Source: Melitaea cinxia
Lineage: Eukaryota > Arthropoda > Insecta > Lepidoptera > Nymphalidae
NCBI RefSeq assembly: GCF_905220565.1
Contig: NC_059403.1
Coordinates: forward strand, 682,001-746,000
DNA length: 64,000 nt
Direction: 5' to 3'
Shown: positions 37,030-49,000 of the stretch, in pieces
Position numbering within the stretch: the first letter of the stretch is position 1
How the letters are laid out: every line of letters begins with the position of its first letter
Position numbers and translations under genes: made by a program
The notes under the pieces: model-generated
What the model was told of the DNA's origin: nothing
The model's input: only the letters and a program-made list of their open reading frames with translations
The model's database searches: none

Positions 37030-40000
37030 TACGCGTCACGTTGTTTGTTCGCGATAGACTCCTAAACTTCTTTACCGATTTTAATCAAATTTGCACACCG
37101 TGTGCAGTTTGATCCAACTTGAAAGATAGGCTATATTTTATTTTGATATATGTAAATTATTATATTTAAGAAAAAAAAAATAGACGATACGAAATTTGCC
37201 AGATTAGCTAGTAAGCAACAAGTTTTACATACATAATTGCGAACAGAAATATCTCATAAATAGAATGGAATTCGATGGGGAAAAAGAATAATACATAAAA
37301 AAATTATCTACTGAATATCGTCGTCTGTCAAACAGCGTTATCCAAAACTGGTGAAACCGGCCCTTAATGAAGTATTTTTATAGAAAACCCAAATTAAAGC
37401 GTAAAAAGCAATCAGCTTTCAACATTCAGTAACAGTTTACGCTTGTTAATATAAAATTACCAACGTCGTATATCAAAAGAGATCCTTTGATATTTTTTTC
37501 AAAGCTGTTTAGTTTCTAAATATATTTATTCGTATTTATTTTATCATTTCTCTAAGTTTTATTCTACGAGTATAAAGACGCGTCACGTGTTTCTTTCGAT
37601 ATCAAATAGGTAAGTGTCACTGAATCGAATCGTAATCGAAATTGGTAGGTTTTCGATAAAAATACGCGCGAATATACTTTTAAGTTAATAAATTAAAAAT
37701 TTAAGTCCAGTAAATAAATGGATTACATTTTTAGGGTTTACGAAAACGCCCATCGCCTTTTTAATAATATTTAAAATACTATATAATCATGTTAAATATT
37801 TTTTTACCAACGTTCTCTGTGGTAGATAAAAAAGTGTATACGTGTGTGTAGAGTGTTACACGCGACTGGAGTTAACTCCTTAAGAAAAATTATTATTAAT
37901 ATTTAGAAAATAAAATGTTCAATTAAATAAATTAAATTATAATGCATTAAAATAATAACATTTAAGTCAAAACACAAATTGACGCTCGCTATTCGGTGGT
38001 ACAGTAAATGCTGGTATGTTATTGTATATATTTCTACAGCTGAAAGCGATGTTAAGCGTTAAGCAGCGTAACTATCAGCGTCACTACTGATACCACTCCC
38101 CAAATGTTGACGTGACGACGTCTAATGAATCGATGAAAACCACCTACACGCACGAAAAAGGATGACTCATTGTCCCGTTATAATCATTGTACGCTTGTAC
38201 CGCATCTATCTCTGTTCCACTCGATTGGCCTATGCGTCCGAGGAGATGACGTTGTCACGTTAAACAATCGACCGTAAACCAAGTTTACAGACAGCCAATT
38301 TTTTTTTATACCGCGCACCTTATATCTTTTATTAAGGAGTTAACTCCAGTAAAGTCGAAAATACGAGTATTAGACATAATAAAGGAGTTTATGAGTATTA
38401 ACCTACTTCACAGTGCCGGTGAGCTTAAACGGCGATACTGAGTAGTAGTCCCATATAAATGCCATTAAAGAACAAAACAGAACAATGATGGCGTTCCGCG
38501 AAGTCGTTAACAGCCATAACGTCTTCTTCAAGCCTTTTTTATTCGGCGATATATTCATATCTTTCATTTTCTGAAAACAAAAATTTATTTATACACTTCG
38601 TTTTATATGAGGGGAAGAAAGGTACGACAGGGATAGGGTCGTGTAGGCCCTACCCCTTTATGTGTATCTTAATCTTTACATATATATTTCTTGTGTGCGT
38701 GTGTATGTCACTGAACTCCTCCTAGACGGCTGGACCGATTTTGATGAAATTTTTTTGTGTAAGTTCAAGGGGATTCGAAGATGGTTTAGATTCACAATTA
38801 GGTCCACTGGAAAATGTTTATTTAACTAATTTTTCATTTATAAGTAGTTGTTAATTTTGGAATGTTTTACAGTGGATCCGGTAAACTGCGCTACCATCGC
38901 AGAATCAAATATTAAATATTATTCTATTTTAATTTCAGTTTGTCCCGACAGTTGGTGCTGCGATCAAATTGAGAAAAATATTCGAAATTCTGTGTTATGG
39001 CAAAACAACGTTTGCGGGGTCCGCTAGTATCTATATATGTTGCAGTCAGAACTCTTAACCAGTCAAAAGTACTATGACTAGCGAAATCAGTCAAAAGTAC
39101 TTTTGACTGGACAAGTTGATCAAAAGTGGTTTTGACTGAAAATTATTGGTTATTAGTACTTTTGACTGCAAATTCGCGGTTAAAAATACTTCTGACTGAC
39201 GCTCTCCGTCAAAAGTATTTTTAACTGCAAAAAAGCGTCAGTCAAAAGCACTATTAACTCGTTAGATGTGAATAAATTTAGTCAAATGATCCTGATAAAC
39301 CATAATAAATTTATGCCCACGATCTTCTTGCGACTGCATGTCAATCAGATCGACTTGGCAGCGGCTGTTCATTTCAGTGTGCAGGATCGGTTTCTAAACC
39401 TGACCCATCCTTTTCTTGCTTTTCTTCCTTTGGCATACTTCGCACATTGATAAATATATATTAATCATTTCTTTTGTAATATTAGCGTACTTTTTTGCCG
39501 TTTCATTCTTAAGTCTATCGCGACCACCATGCCCTATAGAAATATGAGCAGCATCAATAATGTCGTAGATTTCTTCAGCCGGCAAAAATATTTGACAGGT
39601 TCTGTGTTTGTAACTAATTTTTTTATACCACAAACTTCAATGTGTTAAAGCGTTGTAGTCTACTGTACTGTAATGGTGTTTCCTTTTCATTAAATTTCAC
39701 GTCTTCCACATCCATTGCAAACTTTTTAAATTTTTCTTTTGTCATCACATTGAAATGACTATCTTTCATATCTTCCATCGCTAAAATTCTTTGCAAAAAG
39801 CCTTCTTTCTTTTCGTAGTCACTCATTTTTGTTCTAATATCAGCACCTTCTCCACTAATAATGAGCAATATAAAAGTTTATATGTGCGTTTGTCGTTATT
39901 TTTATCGACCACCTTAACTTTTTAAGAATTTTGACTGATACAACCAGTCAAAACCACTTTTGACGGAATCATTTAGTCAAAAGTACTTTTAACCAGCTCC

Positions 40001-43000
40001 ATTGGGCAAAAGTACTTTTAACTGTTATTTTAGTCAAAAGTATTATTGACTAAAGCAAACGGTCAAAAGAACATCTGACTGATTTTGCTAGTCAATAGTG
40101 CTTTTGACTGGTTAAGAGTTTTGACTGCAACATATATAATACTTGAGTACATGTTTGACACCTAACTTTTCCTAAACGGTTCGACCGATTTGGTTGAAAT
40201 TTCGTGCGTACATTTCAATGGATTAATGAATGGTTTTAAAACACAATTGAGCCAGGTAGGTGGCGCTGCTGTCCGTATGTCAACAATCGAATTTGGTAGC
40301 TGATATTCTGGGCTGGACAACGTCTGCTAGTCTATATAAATCATTATTACATAGTATAAAACAAGGTCGCTTCCCGCTGTCTGTATGCTAAGATCTTTAA
40401 AACTACGCAACGGATTTTGATGCGGTTTTCTTTAGTGTGGGTACCGGTTATTATCATGTACACCTGATAGCGATCGTAACTCATAGTAATTGGAGTAGCG
40501 TGGGATTAAGCTCTGATCCTTTTCCTACAAGGGGAAAGAGGTCTATGCCCAGCAGTGAAATATTACAGGCTGAAGAGTGAAAAAATGTATGGCACAAATA
40601 ATAAATGATTAAATATCATATAACAAACACACACGGTCGTCTGTTCCTATGGTAAGCAACTTAATTCTTGTTACATGTGACAGCCGACTGTTATATGTTT
40701 TTTTTTATAAATATACATAGAAATAATACATATATAAATAGAAACATTATATTATATCCAGGCTCAGGCGGGAATCGAACCGGCAACCCGCGGAACAGAA
40801 AGCAGGGCCACTACAAACTGCGCCAACGGGCTAGTCAAATATACGTAAATAGAAAAAAAGACACAACAATCTTTAGATACAATATATACCTATATTAGTA
40901 TACGTTATCAAATTGAACTGTGTGTCAGAGCATTGCTGTTACAGTAATGGTAACATATGGTAGCATACAGGGATCACTACCGTGACCTTCTATGTCGTGT
41001 CCACGTTGATACCATCCACCGACGCTGTCAAAGGACTTTGTGTAGCGATGTAATCTTACATTACCTGTTTCGGTATGGGATTCGAGATAAGCTTTAACAC
41101 GGGAAATATTCCATATGTACGAAATATGACTTCTATACATATTTCGTCTAATATTAAAAAAGATAATAACAATTTAAATGCTTAAAAAGTTCATTGAATC
41201 AAAATTTAGATTTTCTGCGGATGGGTAGACCCTTTTCACTAATTTACCACTATGTATATCAATTGTTGTTTCTAAAAATGTTTACAATAGCTCAATCTTA
41301 GATCTAGAGGCCAATTAGATACACATTTGTAATAACGCTGTGGCCGCGTAGGAATCTTCATATAAACTTCCTTGGGTATTTCAGGTAATGTTGCGCCAAT
41401 ATATACGTTGATACTTATCGCTATACCGTTATCTTCATCAATTTGACGCGTCAGGACGCAGTCTACCGATGGCCGGTCTGTAGGTATTTATGGTAATAGC
41501 GTATTGAAATTGGCTTCAATTAGAGCAATCGTTATTAGAATGTTTACGAATTGATTTGTATTTTTAATGTTGAGTATCTATAGATCTTGTTTTAACACAT
41601 AGTAAAATTAGTATGTACAAATTAGTATCATCATGTGAATGTGCGCTTGCGCTTAGCTTGTACCATCCCAATGTTGGGCATAGGCTTCTTTCTCCATATA
41701 GAAGAAGGATTGGAGCTTAATCTACCACGCTGCTCCACTGCGGGTTGGCAGATATGAACATATCTGCCAACATACACAAATCTAAAAAGTCTTATGGTTT
41801 CATTTTCGACATTGAGGAACTTCCATTATCAAATTTATGTCCTATTTGAACCCCATCGATCATTTTTTATGCGATGAAAGTTAACTTTTCTCCTTTCCCA
41901 AGGTCTAGTGTATTTCTACCCCTAAATGCCTCCAGGAGCTCTGGCCACCTTACCACAAGAACACAACACTGCTTGAAAGCAGTATTATTTAGCTGTGGTC
42001 CATTTGGTATTATGCAAGGTCGAGGTACTTCCCCAGTCAGGTTCCATATTTTGAGCCGGATATTTCCTACTGTGCCCGGAAGTTGTCAGTTAATTCAATC
42101 AATTTAAAACATTGATCATAAACGAAGAAAAACCGACTTCAATTATATCGACAAGTAATACAACGTAGGTAGATGAAAAAAGAGTCAAGTAAATACGCAT
42201 TATCAAAGATTACTCCAAAAGTTGTAATCAGATCTCGATGAAATTTAAATGTGACCACATGATAAACATCGACTTTCGATTAAATTAAAAATCATCAAAA
42301 TCGGTACACCCAGTAAAAAGTTATGCGGATTTTCAAGAGTTTCTCTCGATTTCTCTAGGATCCCATCATCAGATCCTGGTTTCCTTATCATGGTACCAAA
42401 CTAGGGATATCTCCTTTCCAACAAAAAAAAATATATCAAAATCGGTTCATAAACGAAGGAGTTATCCCCGAACATACATAAAAAAAATATACGGTCGAAT
42501 TGAGTAACCTCCTCCTTTTTTGAAGTCGGTTAAAAAGTTATTACAAAAATTGATTCTTAAAACATTACTTTCGGTACTTTAGCTTTATTACGTATCATTT
42601 AACGTGTGTTGTTATAAATAGATAATCTCAAGACAGGTATTAGACACGCGATGCACGCGATATGTCGATTAATTAATCGTACGTTTTACGATACACATAA
42701 GACCCGTATTAGACACAAGTAGGGATGGAAGATGTTTAAAAAAATCGATTATTTATTATCGACTATTTTCTTTTTAAAATAAATCGATTATTAAATATTT
42801 TTGTTTGCTCGTCTTCAATTACATCGACAAGTAATACGTTGGTAAATAGTGATTTAATTTAGGGATAACTCGAAAAGTTCTTCACAGATCTTGATCAAAT
42901 TGAAATGGTACCACATAACAAGCACCGACCTTTGATTAAAAATTCATCGAAATCAGTACAAGTACAAAGTTAGGTATGACACACAAAAAATCTGTTGAAT

Positions 43001-46000
43001 TGAGATCCTCCTTTTTTATGTCGGTTAAAAATCGATTTTACCACCGATATTATCACCTTTTTTCACAGTTATCGTTTTTTCATGGCACCGTTTAGGACGT
43101 ACCTAAGTTCAATCTATTAAAATAAATCGACTTTTTTTTATTCAAATAATCAATTTAAAAAAATCCATTACAACACAAAACGATTGGATATTTATTCACA
43201 TCCCTACGAGGTCCTAAAGTAATGGCAATCTCGTTACTTTTAACTTTCGTTAATAAAATTCACCGCCACGAATAAGTATCAATGCAAATAAATACAATCA
43301 AATTTTTATTACTATAATAGCTAGTCAGGTACTATATCATTAGAACGACAGACACTGTTCCTATCTAGCGAACGGTCAAACAAGATATTGTTAAAAGAGT
43401 ATTTACTTTTTTCGAAATTTTGCAACTTTCTGTACATTTTTTAAAACTTTCCTTCAATAATAAACTTCACCGTCTATTCACCGGTCGTGGATAACCCTAT
43501 TTGACGGTTGACGGTATCCGTCAGATAAAAAAGTTTAAGACATATTAATCTATTCTCACCATCGAACTCCATTTTATTTATAGGATATTTCTATACACAA
43601 GTATGAATCTAAAGGTAACTTAGGTAGATAGAGTACGGCAGGAAATTTCCTGCTCAAAATCAGGAGCAGCCCGACTGGGGTAGTACCTCGACCTTACTGA
43701 AGATCACAGCTAAATAATACTGCTTTCAAGCAATTTTATGTTCCTGTTGGTGAGTAAGGTGATAACAACTCCTAGAGTAATCGCTTACCGCGAGGTGAGT
43801 TTACGCTTGTTTATCGACCTAGTTGTAAACAAAATCAATGGAGGTGAAATTGAATGAAGACGTTCTATTTAATGTATAAAATTCTCGTGTCACAGTGTTA
43901 GGGGTCAAACTCCTAAGAAACGGCTTGACCGATTTTTATGAAAATTTTTGTGCATAATTTGTAAGTCTGAGAATCGATCTTAAACTATTTTTTAAACCAC
44001 TAAGTTAAAAAAAGTGGCGAAAACAAAAACAAAAACATTTTTTTTTAATTTTTTTCGTTTTTTTTTTATTTAAATTTAATTATGATTGGGCATTGAAAAA
44101 TACGTACAACCCGTGTAATATTACTATAAGATTATATAGCCGTATTATATAGCCTACCCCAGTAAATAGATTATCTAAACAAAAATAATTTATCAATTTG
44201 AATCATTTGTTCCCGAGATTAAGGTTACAAACAAACAAACTCTTCAGCTCTATAATATTAGTATAGATTTTTCATATCCTACCCGATGCTTAAGTAGCAC
44301 ATAATTTAAAATTATTCGCTTATTAAATAAAATGAAGGCTATTTATTAGTAGCTACATAATTCTTAGCAAATATACACTTACCCTCATTAAAAGAAGTAC
44401 AATTATGCACGAAACTCCCAAAGCGCTATCCGCTAGTTTGGCGTGAGGTATGTTTATAATTACCTGAAACGAAATTGTAAATTAATAACGCGAGTTATAG
44501 AAGCCATTTTAGTAGCAAAAATTTCGTTTATGTTATGAGAATTAAAGGCAGTAGATATATAATGAAGAAAGTAGCTTGTGTCAAGTTGTAGTTATGTAAA
44601 TAAATTAAAAATAATTCTATGTTGATTTGTTAGGATATGATAACTATTTAATTTTCAAATCAAAAAATTAATCAGATCAGAAATTCGTTAATTAAAAAGG
44701 CGTGTTGTAGAAGCCACTTTGACAATTAAAAGTATGCTTTGAAAGGTTAAACGTGTCAAGTTTATAAAGAAAAAAAAAAAAAACGAAAAAGAAAAAAGAA
44801 AGTGATACTTCTGAAAAGTAACCAACGAGAGATTTTTCCACTCATTTTATTTATTATTTATTTATAAAAAACTTTATTGCATACAAAAAAGGTACAATTT
44901 AGAACGATTAGATACAAAACAAATAAGTATGCAAAGGCGGCCTTATCGCTTACAGCGATCTCTTCCAGGCAACCTTTATTGATAGAAAAAGCGCGCAGAC
45001 AACAATGCAAGTTTATTACATATACTATATATTATATAATATTAATAAATTTACCAAGAAACACAGAAAGAACATACCAATAGATCGGGTATTTAAGACA
45101 AAGTAAGGGATGGATAGTATTTGTGCAAATGATTCTTAAAAGTATTTATTGACTCAGTTTGTCAGATATTATTGGGCAGAGAGTTCCGAAGTTCCATCTC
45201 ATTTTCTCCTATACTAAATGTATATGTTTGTTTCTCTAACGTGACGCATTTTCATTTCGTCTAGTTTCAAATCACAAAGATTCTAAAGAAGACTTCAAAA
45301 TAATAATAGGGTTGTCATTTAATGGTATGGGCAGAATATATATATATATATTTTTTTTTTCGCATCTTAAAACCAATCACTTCAGCAACCTTTCAGTGTA
45401 ATAATTTTATTATTGAACACACATAATTTAACACCATATATAAGTAAATGACTCTATGTATATAACTAGTACACACACATAATTACCTTTTTCAAATTAT
45501 CGATGAAGCCCTTCGATTTGAACTGAAGTCCCAATAAGCCCTTGAGTTGAGATACGGCGATTATGACCGACGTAGCTGAAGTAAAACCTACCGTGACTGG
45601 CACGGATATAAAGTCGATGAGGACACCTGTGGAGGAAATATTAATAGTATATCGAGGTATGGCACATCAGGGTATAATCTGCTCGAAATCTGGAGCAGTC
45701 CGCCTGGGGCACTTCAACCTTATAGAATCAGATCACAGCTAAATAATACTGCTCCTAAGCAGTGTTGTGTTCTTGTGGTAAGGGGACCAAAGCTCCATAA
45801 TAGGGCCGGGAATAGGCTCGACAACGCGCTATGGATGCTTATAGTGTTGCGGGCTATAAACTACGGTAGTGCTGGACAAAATTGTTAATTGTAAAATATC
45901 GATTAACAATTGATTAATTGTTAACTGTGACGTTACAATTAATTGATAATTGTAGTTTTTTAATTAACAATTAATTAATTTTTAACGGTTAGTTAACGAA

Positions 46001-49000
46001 AAAGGGTTTGTATCTGCAAAATAGCAGGTAACAATAGATTGCATTATAAATACAAACGGACGGAAAGCTTCGCGGCGAAATAAGAAAGATAAACAAGAAA
46101 GATCATTTCTAATGTGTTGTGTGTTAGTTTTAATTGTTTATTACAACAAATAAAAAAAATGTTGTAATATTTGAATCGTATTTTGCAATAAACCTAACTA
46201 AATTTAAATAAATTAATTGCAATATGCAACTAACAGATTAATTGCAAACGAATTAATTGTGATTATATTAATTGCAATTAATTTTACAGTCAATTACTAC
46301 GATGATTAAAATATTAATTAATTAATGCCCAACACTGAGCTACGGTAATCGCTTACAATTAGGATGACCTAGTCGTATAAGAAGAAAAAATATATCAGAC
46401 ATTATGGTTCTTGTATTCCGTACTTATAAGTAGCGATCCCTATCAGGCGTCTATGATAACTACCGCGACCGACATCTTAACCTGACCACAAGGACTTCAA
46501 AAACATCCAGACCACGGCAAACATTTGTATGGCCAATACAAATGTTTGATATGTGCGGGGATCGAACCCGCAACCGCCAGCGCAACAGCTACAAACCAGT
46601 GCTGTGACCGTTGGCACCAACGTGGCGTGATAGTTATACATACATATTCACCACAGAAAATCTGAAACGTATCATAATTACCTGTAGTAAGCATTGTAAA
46701 GTAAATACGTACCCAAGTGTAGTATTCCCATTAAGAGTTGGACAACGCCCGTAAGAAAACACAATAGTACAGCGTAGTCGAAGTTCCTGCCCTGTATTTG
46801 TTCGTATGTCATGAGAGCTAGGAGAGCGGTTGGCCCTAAGGTGATGTCTTTACACGAACCGAGGACTAAGTAAACGAAGCAGCCCATGAACGAAGAGTAA
46901 AGTCCATACTAAAACAACATAACCGGCTTAATATAATGGAGGAATATTTGTTGTAATACAAAAACATAATAACTTGATTGATAATAACTTTTTTCTTTTT
47001 TTCTAAGTTATAAAGTATGAATCAAACTACCAGCATTATGATTACGAATTATGCTACACTGCTATGAGTGATAACGTGCTATAGATTATTTAGAAGTCCT
47101 AAATAATGAGGTTCTCTTGAAATTTTAGGAGTTGACTCCTTATGAATCGATAAGGCCTCCGGTCGCGGTATGAAAAAAATATGAGGAGTAAAATCTACTG
47201 AACGAATGACCTCGTTACGTTTTTGTTAACGCCATCTATCGGAACCCTATTGGGTTATTTGATTCATTTATTTACCATTTGATATGGTATTAATCTTTAT
47301 CTTAGACTAGTAAGCCTTTTTTGTACCTATTCAGACGGTCGATCTGAAGGAGTAAACTCCAGTCGTGCGTTGGAGCTGACACACATACTTTTTTAAAACA
47401 TATTTCGGCAAAGAAAAAAGCTTCGCTAATACATTAAAATAAATAATCTTATCCTTTATTTTTTTAAGAACGATATTTAAATGTAAAAAATTAAAATATA
47501 CAATCGCTATTGCGTATGTAAATTCTATTTTATCAATAGTATTTCAAACTTGTTTTCGTTAAATCCAATTTTTCATGTGAACGCACTCTCAATATATTTT
47601 CATTACATAATTACACGTGATCAAATAATTAGAGTAGCGCGAAGGCTAGATGAATAAAATTTGAATTGTAAGCTGCTATTGTTATTTATATTAATAACAA
47701 AACACATTTTTTTTAACTTGTAACTGCGGAGTTTCTTTCCAATTATTCTGTCGAATTTTCATTCTGAATCGATGGTAGCTTCACTTTGATCTATTGTTAA
47801 TTAATTAAAAGAAATGTAATTTTAATTTGTTAAATAGTCAACTTGAATGAAGCAACTTTTAATTTTGATTTATATATCAGCAGCAGCAGCATTGGCATTC
47901 AGCCTGTATCATCCCACAGCTGGGCATAGGCCTCTTTCTCCACGTAGAAGGATTTGAGATTAATCAAGTACGATGCTCCACAAGGGGTTGGCGGATATGT
48001 TTCCTACAATGAGAAACGATCACTATTAGGTATTTAACTCCCGAGGCACGGTGGGGTGACCCACAAGGACAGAAATCCAAGCCGGAAAGGAATATTTGTA
48101 CAAATACCAATATCCATCTCGAGCGGGATTCAAACCCGCAAACTGTTGGTGTTTTAGGCCATTACTCGTACCACTACACCAGAGAGGTTAAACCTAAATA
48201 AATAAAATAAAGTGTCTGTTTGTAATATTAAAATAACCGTTTTTTACTAAATGCATATGGATACACGGTACATATACCAAAATAACATTTTTTACAATTT
48301 TTGTCTGTATGTCCGTCTGTCTGTTCGTTCCGGCTAATCTCTGAAACGGTTGGACCGATTTTGACGGGACTTTCACTTGTAGATAGCTGATGTAGTAAGG
48401 AGTAACTTTGGCTACTTTTATTTTAGAAAATTGTTTATTTAATAACTCTGTGACGCCGCGTTGGCGCAACGGTTACAACCATGGATTGTGCCTGTTGCAC
48501 TGGCTGTTGCGGGTTTGATCCTCGCACATGACAAACATTTGTATTGGCCATACAGGTGTTTGCCGTGGTCTGGGTGTTTATGCAGTCCTTGTGGGTCTCC
48601 CCACCGTGCCTTGGAGAGCACGTTTAGCCGTCGGTCCCGGTTATTATCATGTACACCTGATAGCGATCGTTACTCATAGTAGGGAATATATCCGCCAGCC
48701 CGCATTGGAGCAGTGTGGTGGATTAAGCTCTGATCCTTCTCCTACATGGGGAAAGAGGTCTATGCCCAGCAGTGGAATATTACAGGCTGAAGCGATAAAA
48801 CTCTGTGAACTGAGCAATTACTTTTTTGTTAAATTCCAATCGGACGAAGTCGCGGGCACAGCTAGTATGACATAAAATTTAATAAAAGAACGTTAAAAAT
48901 GTAATTTAATAATAAAATTATCCTCACAAAGACTATCTGGAATAATGAAAATTGCAACATTAAATAGTAAGAAATAATAATTTGAATTAATAACACAATA

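Larger units (their letters stand above)
39030..40330 (+). mobile_element. Helitron-like element split by the Ginger-like insertion
   Basis: Begins TCTATATA at 39030, two bases after the previous element's CTAG, is interrupted at once by the Ginger-like element, and resumes TATATAATACTTGAG at 40133, ending AACGTCTGCTAG before T at 40330. The 3' half resembles the element at 27978-28257. Confidence 0.6.
38571..44382 (-). other. SLC26 intron 4 (5.8 kb, nested elements)
   Basis: Contains two adjoining Helitron-like elements with a Ginger-like transposon inside (38673-40330), SINE remnants, a decayed coding patch (40925-41590), and full and partial copies of the AACCGACTTC MITE (42119-42534, 42815-43030). 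Confidence 0.7.

Noticed and set aside
39268..39450. 60-codon plus-strand frame
   Set aside because: Antisense of the Ginger-like integrase fragments.
39038..40132. Regularly spaced AGTCAAAAGTACTTTTGACT repeats considered as a CRISPR-like array
   Set aside because: The repeats are imperfect, mirror-symmetric at two ends and bound an integrase relic; this is a eukaryotic transposon end, not CRISPR.
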